Source: Cydia pomonella
Taxonomy: Eukaryota; Arthropoda; Insecta; Lepidoptera; Tortricidae
Length of the DNA: 64,000 bases
Direction of reading: 5' to 3'
NCBI RefSeq assembly: GCF_033807575.1
Contig: NC_084706.1
Location: 26,023,204-26,087,203, forward strand
Made by a program: the position numbers and the translations under genes
The notes under the pieces: generated by a model
Told to the model about the DNA's origin: nothing
The model's database searches: none
What the model saw: only the letters and a program-made list of their open reading frames with translations
Shown: positions 33,701 to 36,182 of the stretch, piece after piece
How positions within the stretch are numbered: the stretch's first letter is position 1
Layout: the number at the start of each line of letters is the position of its first letter

Positions 33701-36045
33701 AGGCTAGTTTCTTGGGCGCATGGAGTGCCAGGTGGACCTTTTTTAACCTTGCCTTCTAGTATTTGTGCATACACTTTTACACCAAGTAACATGTCTACTC
33801 GCCCTGGCTGGTGGAACTTAGGATCCGCCAGAGTGAGTCCTTGTATGTGTGACCAGGCTTGTGGGTCATACTTTATCTTCCTTGATGGTAGTTGTGATGT
33901 GAGCTTTGAGGGCATTATATAAGCTTTAACATCTAGCTGGAAACTGTCATCTTGATTTGATAATACTTGTACTTGTGTTACGCTGTTGATCTTCACCTGG
34001 AGGTCACCAACACCGGTAACAGTTCCTCTCACAGGTGACCTCTTGACTCGCAGCGCTTGTGCTGCGCGTTCGCTTAAAAAGCTTGATTCTGACCCTGGAT
34101 CAATTAAACAACGAAGGGGAGTCACGTGACCTTCGTCGTCCCTTATGGATATCATTGCCGTTGCTAACATGCCTTTGGATTTCTTGCAGGCAAAGTTACA
34201 CGAAATTTCCACCACTTCTACTTCTTCATCATTCTGCGGGTCTTCTTCGTGGTGTGTAAGCTGACTGTGGTGAGCTTGAGTTTTCACTGACTCCTCATTC
34301 TGCGCTTGGTGTATCATGGTGTGATGCCTCTTTTTGCATATACGACATGAAAAGGAAAGACGACATCGTGATGCAGAATGTCCAGGCAGGAGGCAGTTGA
34401 AACATAATTTAGTTTTCTTCACATAGTCGATTCTCTCCACAGGTGACATTTTCGTGAACTCTTGACAGTGACATAAAGTGTGTTCATCCCTACATAAAAC
34501 ACAGCTCTTCGATGTTGTTGATACGTGGTAAGACTTTTCCTTAATTGTTTTTGCTTCTTTAGGTATGGTAGCAGTGACAGGGTTAACCAGTTCTAGCGTG
34601 CGAAACTTCGACTCGAGATACTTTTTTAATTCAGTCCACTTGGGCAACTGGTCAGCATTCAAACTGTAGGCGTGTTCCTCCCAACCCTTATGAGTTTCGT
34701 TGTCGAGTCGATTCACCACCAGGTATATTATGAACGGATCCCACTCGTTTATATTCACTTGAAGATTTTGTAAATCATTCAAACATTGCGTCGTAGTATC
34801 CAGTAGATGTTTTATTTGAGTAGATGTTTGCGTAGTACTTTTCCTTTGATTAAACAATCTCTTCAAAAGGGAGTTCACAATTAACCTCTTATTACCATAC
34901 CTTTGCTTTAAAGTCTCCCAGGCTAACTCATAATTTTGTTCTGTAATCGTAACATGCTTCAATAATGCAGCGGCTTCACCGGCGATACTTGACTTTAAAT
35001 AGTGCAGTTTCTGAACCTTACTAAGACTCGTGTTGTTATGTACTAACGACGTAAACAAATCATGAAACGTCGGCCACTCTTCATAGTTATTAGAAAACAC
35101 AGGTAAAACAATTGCAGGTAACTTCACATGTTGTTGTACAGCTTCAAACATCGTGATATCCAGCGAACTTGTTCCATGAACATGTGTGGGAGCGGCAGCA
35201 GCGAGCGCGTCCTTGATATCACCTTGTAAACATAGGTATAACTCCTCCACGACATAATATTCTTCCTTGAGAAAATACTGCATCTCGCCGCGCTCCTGCA
35301 TCGTAGTATTCTGTACCAGCTGTTTATGCGCCGATGTAAACGTTTTCCAATAAGAGTCGATGCACTGTGCTCGAGATTCTAAGTAGCCTTTAGTTAAACG
35401 TTGTTTGGGACATTTCTTCAAATTAGTTTCAGTTTTCTTCAATAATACCGCTGTATCCTCCAAAACACGAATTAACTGTTCGTTAGTACTCATATTGCAG
35501 TATTTACTTGTTCATTCACGTAAACAACACGATAACACAACTTATTTATCTTCACTTTATTTAATTTGTCATAATTTCCTTATAGTTCGCAACTGCAGAT
35601 AGTAAGTAGGCTCAGGAATGCGGTCCGTTATTGTTCTCGCCGGCCGACTGGACTTCGCTTATCTGGGTCCTCCATCCGGTTCGAAGGACCAAATGTTCTT
35701 TGTAATAAGGTTGATAGTTGTATGTAGGGATTTTTCTTAAGAGATAGACGTGTGCACTGTTTGAAGATTTATTTGCGACTGGATTTTGACACATACATGC
35801 ATACATTAATACATTCACTCACACATGCTAAAAACGCATCTAACACAAATAAAATAAAAATACTGTTGTTTTTTTAATTGAACGTTAATATTTGTATTGT
35901 TTTCGTAAGCAACGACAATTGCCTCTACAAATAAATAATTTTTAGATTACAATATTTCTAATTTTGTTATTAATAGTCAAAATAATTTAAAATCTGTTTT
36001 CAGATAGCGACCCAGCTGGACGGGTATTTCGACGAAGCCGCTTAG
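681..36045 (+). CDS. Exo70: Exocyst complex component 7 (Exo70), C-terminal ~554 residues, 13 exons
   Basis: Exo70 is the exocyst subunit that binds PI(4,5)P2 and helps tether secretory vesicles to the plasma membrane. Exons read here: 681-755, 2131-2248, 3145-3311, 4530-4594, 5570-5670, 6681-6871, 10227-10394, 14648-14786, 15581-15783, 19444-19550, 28516-28609, 29773-29967 and 36004-36045. Together they are 1665 nt, 554 codons plus TAG. Every intron has GT..AG ends and compatible phase. Family landmarks in order: NPQSVELENI; EKRANKIIQKASQTLENSTG; DGTVHQLAVAALAH; LNNTLYLLQGLQRSGLIEV; KLRDRDRQLLKDKF; SFNREWEE; and FSKNPDKYVKY, the basic segment tied to phosphoinositide binding in the family. 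The fly protein is about 690 residues, so roughly 130-140 N-terminal residues lie left of the window. Six exons have downstream partial tandem copies, so the real transcript could use alternatives. Confidence 0.93.
756..1919. other. Exo70 intron, no gene
   Basis: AT-rich. A dispersed piece (gggttccgttgggttaaacg.. ccctattactaagactccgc) at about 818-870 recurs at about 2915-2960. ORFs here lack domains. Confidence 0.5.
1920..2051 (+). mobile_element. SINE family A, tail part only
   Basis: Plus orientation: atcgttgtctaagtaccctc, cttactgtgggacttagtca, ending in (ATTT)n. The tRNA-like head is missing (5' truncated). Confidence 0.8.
2131..2248 (+). CDS. Exo70: Exo70 exon 2 in window
   Basis: Acceptor ttgtcgcag, donor GTAAGC. 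It reads NQLYNTGVLKLETAFEELL and continues to TTLMDMIALEE, ending one base into a codon. This corresponds to the family segment with a short helix, SPxxLxDLI and an acidic end. Confidence 0.9.
2249..3144. other. Exo70 intron with LINE tails
   Basis: Holds an RTE-like tail at 2444-2570 (ending aataaagaatatttacttac) and, just before exon 3, the tail shared with 28250-28385 (2985-3118). No gene. Confidence 0.55.
3145..3311 (+). CDS. Exo70: Exo70 exon 3 in window (variable Ser/Gly/Ala-rich segment)
   Basis: Acceptor gggtacag, donor GTAAGT. Two bases complete the previous codon, then 55 codons end at ...HDPIM in phase 0. The start (DSSVDSVSVSG) lines up with the acidic/Ser region of fly Exo70. 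The middle is low-complexity Ala/Gly and very GC-rich, and aligns poorly with other species. The last 80-90 bases are repeated several times downstream (3415-4310). I am less sure of this exon than of the others, although its phases fit both neighbours. Confidence 0.75.
3312..4320 (+). repeat. Old, degenerate tandem array of the exon 3 3' end plus donor
   Basis: At least five diverged copies of the end of exon 3 follow it, with copy ends near 3500, 3685, 3900, 4117 and 4308, plus a very short remnant near 3730. Each carries the CATGATCCTATCATG end and then a donor in various states: GCAAGT, GTGAGT, TTAAGT, GTAAGT, GTGAGT, GTGATT. After the donor comes a conserved piece (agtttagtcgctag) with a CTAGRTGGCG motif. 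Copies differ by substitutions and indels, so this array is much older than the one at 10275. None has a convincing acceptor. Confidence 0.85.
3331..4418 (+). promoter_or_regulatory. Cluster of CTAG(A/G)TGGCG motifs resembling CTCF sites
   Basis: CTAGGTGGCG or CTAGATGGCG occurs near 3331, 3520, 3705, 3919, 4145, 4327, 4368 and 4408, with one CTGGATGGCG near 3752. The best copy, TCACTAGATGGCGC at 4405-4418, matches the remembered CTCF core (CCASYAGRKGGCRS) at 13 of 14 positions. The other copies match less of the flank. Binding is inferred only; the motif may instead simply be carried by the repeat unit. Confidence 0.4.
4530..4594 (+). CDS. Exo70: Exo70 exon 4 in window
   Basis: Acceptor tttgtttcag. 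It reads RAKNLLHRSDSTTKKTSKIQ and ends two bases into a codon at AAAGT|GTTAGT. This donor was chosen because it gives SKIQKVIEKRANK across the junction, which aligns without a gap to the fly LQQIFEKKANK region. Other nearby GTs give phase 0 and break the frame. Confidence 0.8.
4941..5200 (-). mobile_element. tRNA-derived SINE, family A
   Basis: Nearly complete copy in the intron after Exo70 exon 4. Same box A/B head at 5130-5200 and (ATTT)n tail at the left. Confidence 0.85.
5570..5670 (+). CDS. Exo70: Exo70 exon 5 in window
   Basis: Acceptor gtttattgcag, donor GTGAGT. Basic helix EKRANKIIQKASQTLENSTG followed by LAIGPRRSVSEA, ending one base into a codon. Conserved with the fly segment before the central helical domain. 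Confidence 0.88.
5671..6680. other. Exo70 intron, no gene
   Basis: AT-rich with no recognised repeat. The 116-codon ORF at 6357-6707 overlaps the intron and exon 6 and has no domain. Confidence 0.5.
6681..6871 (+). CDS. Exo70: Exo70 exon 6 in window
   Basis: Acceptor gtgcttgcag, donor GTAAAT. It reads YTEESYEALEEWESMLAGSV and continues to LLAQILHECFATLHQDVE, the helical segment around the family's LAxxE...IIP motif (here LVPLTRLPPLLAQIL). It ends in phase 0. Very GC-rich with many alanines. Confidence 0.88.
6959..7013 (+). repeat. Single partial copy of the Exo70 exon 6 3' end
   Basis: About 43 bases (ttttacatgagtgcttcgct onward, to gtcgagg) repeat the last part of exon 6 roughly 140 bp downstream, with a few changes. 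The copy lost the donor: GAGGGATT instead of GAG|GTAAAT. It is a one-copy example of the same downstream-duplication pattern. Confidence 0.8.
7692..8190 (+). pseudogene. Broken BEL/Pao pol segment upstream of integrase
   Basis: Translation gives ADYASRGLRPSEL...WFNGPEYL and, further on, PRGSNLKSLNPFLDD...EIMRVGGRLENPL. This is the linker typical of BEL/Pao pol between RNase H and the integrase zinc domain (SLNPFLD....RVGGRL). A frame change near 7976 and another near 8170 make it non-functional. Confidence 0.8.
8244..9362 (+). CDS. BEL/Pao integrase (372 codons, partial pol)
   Basis: Domains in order: an H2C2 zinc-binding segment with HGAPQIM near residue 9 and CFRKCVTCIRH near residues 36-46; the integrase core with FCGVDYAGP (first Asp), WSDNGTNFQGA (second Asp) and NFGGLWEAG (Glu); and a C-terminal DUF5641-like part with TPGHFLVGEP and PPSRWLLGRI. 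The catalytic D,D,E residues are present. The ORF is open to a TAA at 9360-9362, but it is only the tail of pol and is separated by frameshifts from upstream sequence, so the element is dead as a whole. Confidence 0.88.
   Translation: MDAHIKTLHGAPQIMQNYINSRYWILASKDLVNACFRKCVTCIRHSIASRSKSQLMGQLPEARVTPARPFKFCGVDYAGPINLRTSGGRGHRSFKGYICLFICMSTRAVHIEVVSSLTTEGFIQAFKRLVARRGPCREIWSDNGTNFQGASRELKLMLQAENKNMFSEIAEALATEGTTWHFIPPHAPNFGGLWEAGIKSTKYHLKRVIGESTLTYEEMATVLTQVEACLNSRPLARITNDPDNTNVLTPGHFLVGEPLVTVPDYDYSNTNVSSLRRWQFTQRMVQDFWRKWSNEYLTRFLHRYKWSQQTPEPNIGDVVLIKEDLPPSRWLLGRIVNKHPGSDNITRVVTLRSKGSLIKRPTSKVCVLPVSN
9796..9809 (+). promoter_or_regulatory. CTCF-like motif CCGCTAGATGGCGC
   Basis: One mismatch to the remembered CTCF core CCASYAGRKGGCRS. 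It lies in the presumed LTR of the BEL/Pao fragment, so element-borne dispersal is possible. Confidence 0.35.
10227..10394 (+). CDS. Exo70: Exo70 exon 7 in window (first, complete copy)
   Basis: Acceptor ttcttttag, donor GTGAGT, 56 codons, phase 0 at both ends as both neighbours need. The recognisable part is LLARLQRLQPDVARALAPAE and then TVYTSIVNNCH, matching the fly segment around LQPDI. The first ~19 codons are Arg/Cys/Ser-rich and align poorly. In another frame this stretch reads LLRRISVLG, which looks more family-like, so a one-base error or frameshift inside the exon is possible. Confidence 0.75.
10275..12185 (+). repeat. 137-bp tandem array, 14 copies of the Exo70 exon 7 3' part plus donor
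   Basis: Fourteen head-to-tail units start at gcatcag (10275, 10412, ... 12056). Each holds the last 113 nt of exon 7 and a 24-nt spacer with donor GTGAGT. Copies 1-13 appear identical by eye; copy 14 has an A-to-G change (Thr to Ala) and ends at unrelated intron sequence. 137 is not a multiple of 3, so the array cannot be read through as protein, and the overlapping 69-codon ORFs in it are artefacts. The AG candidates in the spacer do not give the phase needed for use as alternative exons. Confidence 0.97.
12186..12975 (+). repeat. Older, degenerate higher-order repeats derived from exon 7
   Basis: Two ~310-bp units (about 12190-12500 and 12500-12810) and a partial third to ~12960 contain decayed exon 7 ends (12382-12470 and 12697-12785; CTGCAGCC...CATGCA). 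Between these lie short pieces with ccgctagatgtcgct motifs. The decayed donors read ATTAGT instead of GTGAGT. This suggests an earlier round of the same amplification, before the homogeneous 137-bp array. Confidence 0.85.
12976..14356. other. Exo70 intron: short tandem CCTAAC-rich stretch, unknown repeat and LINE tail
   Basis: 13005-13190 has three ~60-bp imperfect repeats with acctacttttctgtaa and aacctaaccc. 13490-13690 is a GC-rich repeat-like segment without domains. 13770-13915 ends in aataaagaatatttacttac, a LINE tail. 13925-14170 is odd AT-rich sequence with aatcgg repeats. Confidence 0.5.
14297..14310 (+). promoter_or_regulatory. CTCF-like motif ACACTAGATGGCGC
   Basis: One mismatch to the remembered CTCF core. 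It lies in the intron before exon 8, just upstream of a SINE copy. Function not shown. Confidence 0.35.
14357..14619 (-). mobile_element. tRNA-derived SINE, family A
   Basis: Nearly complete copy ending 28 bp before Exo70 exon 8, so it supplies sequence just upstream of that exon's branch/acceptor region. Confidence 0.85.
14648..14786 (+). CDS. Exo70: Exo70 exon 8 in window
   Basis: Acceptor gctccccag, donor GTAATG. It reads CLKSLEEWVSGLRSDTFAGA, then VDGTVHQLAVAALAHCHTLA and RHLQTI, ending one base into a codon. The DGTVHxLxxxxL motif is a strong Exo70 signature. Confidence 0.93.
15075..15580. other. Exo70 intron with a small palindromic element
   Basis: 15309-15449 has gtacagtcgacgtcacc and cgactgtac ends with inverse catctttacaagcc / ggttgtaaagat arms, a MITE-like piece. 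15100-15205 is an inverted copy of part of 54350-54480. Confidence 0.5.
15581..15783 (+). CDS. Exo70: Exo70 exon 9 in window (complete copy)
   Basis: Acceptor gtgtcgggcag, donor GTATGT. The first part is GC-rich (GPALASEPAYARAAAAL), followed by YVRKVLAQLNLVLRNKSEQY and DALKAIFLLNNTLYLLQ, the conserved xLNxxLxxKSxxY...LNN helix pair. Phases 1 and 0 fit both neighbours. Confidence 0.92.
15784..18360 (+). repeat. 182-192 bp tandem array of the exon 9 3' part, 14 donors, two 921-bp higher-order blocks
   Basis: The end LLNNTLYLLQ|GTATGT recurs with exon-copy ends at 15783, 15975, 16158, 16340, 16522, 16704, 16896, 17079, 17261, 17443, 17625, 17808, 18000 and 18192. A truncated fifteenth copy ends near 18353. 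Spacing runs 192,183,182,182,182 twice, so 15784-16704 and 16705-17625 are two 921-bp blocks that look the same. In the 192-bp type copies the sequence tgatgtccaag|TGTGCCAAG offers an AG in the right phase to join exon 8; in the 182-bp type this AG is lost. Spacers are about 70-100 nt. Confidence 0.96.
18361..18934. other. Exo70 intron, repeat-derived
   Basis: Contains a gttgattcaccctttt / actgatcaacttttacc repeat and, at about 18750-18900, part of the GATTGTCAAAGAAAA MITE family. No gene. Confidence 0.45.
18935..19417. mobile_element. TIR element (MITE) carrying a nested LINE fragment
   Basis: The ends are inverted repeats of roughly 45 bp: acgtctgaaaatatccatac at 18935 and its near reverse complement ending cagacgt at 19417. 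A LINE fragment sits between them with its own target duplication (see 18991-19364). Confidence 0.7.
18991..19364 (+). mobile_element. 5'-truncated LINE 3' end with 13-bp target duplication
   Basis: TATACAGGCAATA occurs at 18991-19003 and 19352-19364 and flanks the fragment. Inside, codons to a TAA near 19304 read KDVLKRHLSACAIDPERWEE and continue to a C2H2 finger (YCHACNRVF...ASHIRAH). This is the usual C-terminal tail of many insect LINE ORF2 proteins. The 3' end holds a small hairpin (gtcatcg..cgatga) and TATA repeats rather than poly(A). Confidence 0.72.
19444..19550 (+). CDS. Exo70: Exo70 exon 10 in window
   Basis: Acceptor tatgtcgcag, donor GTAGGT. It reads GLQRSGLIEVLMTVEPDCEA and ends ...YKNNYLQ plus two bases, aligning to the conserved SLxxSxLIxLV...SYxEMI segment. 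No tandem copies follow this exon. Confidence 0.93.
19753..20169. mobile_element. TIR element with ~30-bp ends (CGGTGTAACACGAG)
   Basis: Left end cggtgtaacacgagaaaccc; right end ggtttcctcatgttacaccg. They are inverted copies with a few differences. Nothing coding inside. A related element with CACCGTGGGCC ends lies at about 20437-20890, and a fragment at about 39325. Confidence 0.6.
20170..21812. other. Exo70 intron, repeat-derived
   Basis: Retroelement tail at 20198-20275, CACCGTGGGCC element at about 20437-20890, three short ggttatcccggccca repeats at 21095-21185, then AT-rich sequence. No gene. Confidence 0.5.
21813..22268 (-). mobile_element. tRNA-derived SINE-like element, family B, copy 1
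   Basis: On the minus strand it has a tRNA-like part with box A (TGGTCCAGCGGGTTAAGA) and box B (GGTTCGAATCTC) near 21980-22050. One end is TTTAAAGGTATAAGAT and the other is a hairpin end (accgagctttgatcggt). Three copies of the same length occur: here, 47443-47898 and 53425-53877. Confidence 0.75.
22300..22806 (-). pseudogene. Broken copy of the nested secreted-protein gene (copy A)
   Basis: The first 116 codons (22806 down to 22456) closely match the intact copies at 25131-25661 and 26926-27456. The frame then stops after FYTFGLPF, and the remainder to ~22300 is frameshifted and partly deleted. About 400 bp upstream (to ~23290, including a LINE tail) is also shared with copy C, so it came from a segmental duplication. 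Confidence 0.8.
23206..23300 (+). repeat. LINE 3' tail fragment (GGTTGCCTGGAAGAGATCGC)
   Basis: The ggttgcctggaagagatcgc...agcgataagaccgcctgttg motif is shared with 2444-2570, where it runs into aataaagaatatttacttac, and with 26466-26530 in reverse. This is typical of an RTE-type LINE 3' end. The 23206 and 26466 copies lie inside the inverted segmental duplication. Confidence 0.6.
23870..24110 (-). pseudogene. Remnant of a fourth member of the nested secreted-protein family
   Basis: The sequence around the start codon (atattaaaaccacgaatatt in plus sense) and the upstream gcgttgttccg match the other three copies. The first codons MIIFVVLIFF then diverge into unrelated sequence. It looks like a truncated 5' end only. 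Confidence 0.5.
24202..24352 (-). repeat. Dispersed retroelement tail (GCTTACCATCAGGCGGGCCG family)
   Basis: On the minus strand it reads ...gcaacgcgcatgtaactcct...gcttaccatcaggc...cgacgtagta followed by an A-rich tail. Other copies: 14896-15074, 20198-20275, 48905-49082 and 49190-49270 (reverse, partial). The shared tail suggests a retroposed element. I cannot name its class. Confidence 0.65.
25131..25661 (-). CDS. Nested secreted protein, 176 aa, unknown function (copy B, intact)
   Basis: A single-exon ORF in the Exo70 intron, opposite to Exo70. The first ~18 residues (MLIYTVLIFLARFESSSS) form a short hydrophobic signal-peptide-like segment. The mature part is about 155 residues with five cysteines: CSEP near 30, HLKCR, SCSMSKG, and LDC...YELC at the end. 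The pattern of beta-strand-like segments ending in a hydrophobic strand and two late Cys recalls insect MD-2-like lipid-recognition (DUF1091-type) secreted proteins, but this is a weak match by eye. About 85% like copy C. Its upstream flank (25690-25960) resembles that of the other copies. Confidence 0.65.
   Translation of the reverse strand: MLIYTVLIFLARFESSSSKHGSVDIINITKCSEPVLPYATSSPFNITLETYDNHQKGRRLLRGNMQVFEKFDDRDKRAELRIRVAQFNKKWLINMKHLKCRTFMTRLIFYTFGIPFLKSCSMSKGVYPLKEVDIDMFDKKFFAMVTKKEKGVYVAEFEIDNDKFALDCFTLYYELC
26105..26300 (+). repeat. Decayed LINE ORF2 C-terminal fragment
   Basis: Pieces such as acgtttgaagataaccgcct and gcagctggccaactttattg match the LINE tail at 19004-19304, with internal gaps and changes. 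No open frame remains. Confidence 0.6.
26926..27456 (+). CDS. Nested secreted protein, 176 aa, unknown function (copy C, intact)
   Basis: Same length and layout as copy B: an N-terminal hydrophobic signal (MLIYAVLIFSARFESSSS), then CSEPVLPYATSSPFNITVET, with all five cysteines kept, and the C-terminus LDCFTVYFELC. It is on the same strand as Exo70 but wholly inside its intron. Together with its ~450-bp upstream region (26460-26925), it is an inverted copy of the copy A region. Two length-conserving, cysteine-conserving copies suggest selection on the protein. Function unknown; a DUF1091/MD-2-like secreted protein is a possibility only. Confidence 0.68.
   Translation: MLIYAVLIFSARFESSSSKHVRVDIINITKCSEPVLPYATSSPFNITVETYYNNQKGRLLLRGNVQVFEEFDDRDKSAEFRMRFAQVNNKWLINMKHLKCRNFMSRVLFYTFGLPFLKSCSMSKGFYPLKEVDIDMIDKKFFAMVIKKRTGIYVVELEIDNDKFALDCFTVYFELC
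27457..28066. other. Exo70 intron, no gene
   Basis: A GC-rich hairpin-like motif (gggggcacggtagtgccccc) at about 27680 and an aataaagcttaaataaataa LINE-like tail at about 28015. Confidence 0.45.
28067..28215. repeat. Dispersed repeat (GCTGATCTGATGGAGACAGG family)
   Basis: Copies at about 5375-5510 and, in reverse, 62330-62570 share the core: accatcgagctgatctgatg, ggaggtggccatgggaac, caacctaattgtgttt. The 5260-5510 and 62300-62570 copies also share a longer flank (cccgacttacat..). No ORF; class unknown. Confidence 0.6.
28250..28385 (-). repeat. Dispersed repeat tail shared with 2985-3118
   Basis: The reverse complement matches the sequence just before exon 3: gcgcatcgtaatatgcctac, ttgaataataaactatcttt and a cggtgtagctttatttgacg piece. 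It ends in an AATAAA-rich tail, so it is probably a LINE 3' end. Confidence 0.6.
28516..28609 (+). CDS. Exo70: Exo70 exon 11 in window (first of five copies)
   Basis: Acceptor cccgtttgcag, donor GTAAGT. One base completes Ser, then WTKLLAHTGLEEAPPAK and LRDRDRQLLKDKFA, matching the family's KVKDKDRxxLKERF. Ends in phase 0. Confidence 0.93.
28516..29120 (+). repeat. 128-bp tandem array of the whole of Exo70 exon 11, 5 copies
   Basis: Exon ends at 28609, 28737, 28864, 28992 and 29120. Unlike the other arrays, each unit carries the full 94-nt exon with its own acceptor (tatcacgtttgcag) and donor (GTAAGTTGCTCC). The intervening 34 nt is below any usual intron size. Copies 1, 2, 4 and 5 keep the 94-nt length and frame; copy 3 has lost one base (GCTCCCCGG for GCTCCGCCGG). 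Predicted differences include W-T versus W-N and H-T-G versus H-T-V. Mutually exclusive use would be sterically possible, but use of adjacent copies together would not. Confidence 0.96.
29121..29772. other. Exo70 intron, no gene
   Basis: A segment at about 29330-29520 (aaacaaaatctaccctc... catgatcaa) recurs at about 37670-37880. Otherwise unique. Confidence 0.45.
29773..29967 (+). CDS. Exo70: Exo70 exon 12 in window (complete copy)
   Basis: Acceptor cctattccag, donor GTAACT, 65 codons in phase 0. SFNREWEECTKAQRSYSVPD is followed by ALKRDNKETILPPYTKFYDT and FSKNPDKYVKYSPVQ. The KNPDKYVKY basic stretch is the phosphoinositide-binding surface known in mammalian Exo70. Confidence 0.95.
29968..30500 (+). 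repeat. 140-bp tandem array of the exon 12 3' part, 3 full copies and one truncated
   Basis: Copies of the exon from CGAGACAACAAGGAG to CCCGTACAG|GTAACT end at 30107, 30247 and 30387. A fourth breaks off near 30476 with an internal deletion. Copies are nearly identical; 30361-30387 has one A-to-G change. The available AG (ttactag) gives a 118-nt exon, which is not phase-compatible with the neighbours, so these are unlikely to be usable exons. Confidence 0.95.
30501..31227. other. Exo70 intron before the BEL element, no gene
   Basis: AT-rich. A tatacaggatgatttttggg repeat-like start at about 30532 and a reverse piece (ccccgaaatcaccctgtata) at about 30887 suggest a TIR element of ~370 bp. Confidence 0.45.
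31228..31379 (-). repeat. BEL/Pao 3' LTR
   Basis: 152 bp, matching 35694-35845 by eye. Contains AATAAA on the minus strand (aatttatt-type hexamer near 31298). Flanked outside by the target duplication CAAAT. Confidence 0.92.
31843..35493 (-). CDS. BEL/Pao gag-pol polyprotein with internal deletions, 1216 aa
   Basis: Gag part with a DUF1759-like region (residues ~120-290). Two Cys/His stretches follow: CVLCRDEHTLCHCQEF, then CFNCLLPGHSASRC and CRICKKRHHTMIH, the zinc-knuckle type. An aspartic protease has the catalytic LIDPGSESSFLSE (residue ~465). Only scraps of reverse transcriptase remain, e.g. RVTFGTTSAPNLAI and FFMDDLMTG (an FMDD box). Much of the RT and RNase H cores is missing in frame. 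Next come the H2C2 segment (HGRYQ.....CLKCARH) and only the start of the integrase core (GVDFAGLY). The C-terminus is aberrant. Deletions without frameshift keep one long ORF, but the enzymes cannot be complete. Confidence 0.9.
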   Translation of the reverse strand: MSTNEQLIRVLEDTAVLLKKTETNLKKCPKQRLTKGYLESRAQCIDSYWKTFTSAHKQLVQNTTMQERGEMQYFLKEEYYVVEELYLCLQGDIKDALAAAAPTHVHGTSSLDITMFEAVQQHVKLPAIVLPVFSNNYEEWPTFHDLFTSLVHNNTSLSKVQKLHYLKSSIAGEAAALLKHVTITEQNYELAWETLKQRYGNKRLIVNSLLKRLFNQRKSTTQTSTQIKHLLDTTTQCLNDLQNLQVNINEWDPFIIYLVVNRLDNETHKGWEEHAYSLNADQLPKWTELKKYLESKFRTLELVNPVTATIPKEAKTIKEKSYHVSTTSKSCVLCRDEHTLCHCQEFTKMSPVERIDYVKKTKLCFNCLLPGHSASRCRLSFSCRICKKRHHTMIHQAQNEESVKTQAHHSQLTHHEEDPQNDEEVEVVEISCNFACKKSKGMLATAMISIRDDEGHVTPLRCLIDPGSESSFLSERAAQALRVKRSPVRGTVTGVGDLQVKINSVTQVQVLSNQDDSFQLDVKAYIMPSKLTSQLPSRKIKYDPQAWSHIQGLTLADPKFHQPGRVDMLLGVKVYAQILEGKVKKGPPGTPCAQETSLGWIIFGDVEGTADTLQENIVVMHHQVDVYDMLKAFWEIDTTDTKKCHTREEARCAMIYMETQTRNEEGRYIVTLPFKKEEPLSPKGQTRDIAMLKLKQQEKTFIRDPNLENEYVKAIEEYMNLNDIEEVPEEEVNNDEVYIPYHAVIKEERETTKTSDSDKQYRLLRVTFGTTSAPNLAIKTLHQVPEDEGKEYPLASKTIREDFFMDDLMTGPDTAQEAVDVAKQITEIWRKEGFALQKWASNSTDFLKEFELTRTMYAWTESTMVLTWLHGNPAKWQTFVRNTVVTIQETLPNQWYHVRTTDNPANISPRSKPLSELKICDRCWWHGTQWLKHKNIKLEHPIIKETDLAMKKINLNRNENTEVCKMLPEKFEKYDTLPDLLKSIAYARRFMTYLKEKNTKTEKIITTQELEKAILVGIKAVQAEYFNEDIDSLKTRKRVSIKSKLRTLNPYLGANDILRVGGRLCHSELDEARNHPIIIGNCHLTYLINLIMHAAYRRTLHGRYQLTLNYIRTKYWILRVKGLLTTYLRKCLKCARHNAITTDQLMGDLPKQRVTPAKPFLNSGVDFAGLYQCFVSKGRGAKTCKAYIAIFIFMTAKAITPRNGILLGNGSLDLDA
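35694..35845 (-). repeat. BEL/Pao 5' LTR
   Basis: Same 152-bp sequence as at 31228-31379, followed on the outside by CAAAT. On the inner side comes the TGGTCCTTCGAACCGG primer-binding-like site. Confidence 0.92.
36004..36045 (+). CDS. Exo70: Exo70 last exon
   Basis: Acceptor aatctgttttcag. It reads IATQLDGYFDEAA then TAG, aligning with the family C-terminus (xxxLxxLFDxSA). Phase 0. Confidence 0.93.
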   Translation: MATQLDGYFDEAA

Positions 36046-36088
36046 ACAACGCTTACAGTATTCCACTATATTTATTCCAATGATATTC

Positions 36089-36094
36089 AATAAA
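36089..36094 (+). terminator. Exo70 polyadenylation signal AATAAA
   Basis: Located 44 bases after the Exo70 stop. Cleavage would be expected about 10-30 bases on, inside the ICE2 3' UTR. Confidence 0.8.
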
Positions 36095-36121
36095 ACGCCT
36101 TATTTAACATGTTAATTAGTA

Positions 36122-36127
36122 TTTATT
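36122..36127 (-). terminator. ICE2 polyadenylation signal AATAAA
   Basis: TTTATT on the plus strand, 17 bases past the proposed ICE2 stop in its orientation. Expected cleavage falls close to or over the Exo70 hexamer. Confidence 0.7.
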
Positions 36128-36143
36128 TTCATACAGCTTCATT

Positions 36144-36182
36144 TCATTCGGCTTTCTTGAGACCTCCACGTTTCTTCGGCCA
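36144..36182 (-). CDS. Ice2: ICE2 last exon (WPKKRGGLKKAE, stop)
   Basis: Minus-strand acceptor aataattgttacag, then 12 codons and TGA. Chosen because it joins the ...RALK phase-0 end of the previous exon, gives a basic nuclear-protein-like tail, and is followed at once by AATAAA. The intron before it is ~8.4 kb. If it is wrong, the gene ends by read-through just below 44614. Confidence 0.6.
   Translation of the reverse strand, partial: WPKKRGGLKKAE

Larger units (their letters stand above)
31228..35845 (-). mobile_element. BEL/Pao LTR retrotransposon, internally deleted, in antisense to Exo70
   Basis: LTRs at 31228-31379 and 35694-35845 (152 bp each) appear identical and start and end with TG..CA-type termini in element orientation. 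The 5-bp target duplication CAAAT lies at 31223-31227 and 35846-35850. A primer-binding-site-like stretch (TGGTCCTTCGAACCGG, minus strand) abuts the upstream LTR at about 35675-35692, and a purine tract (GGTGGGCGGT) abuts the other at about 31380-31390. Identical LTRs mean a recent insertion. Its pol is deleted, so it was probably mobilised in trans. It sits in the last Exo70 intron. Confidence 0.93.
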
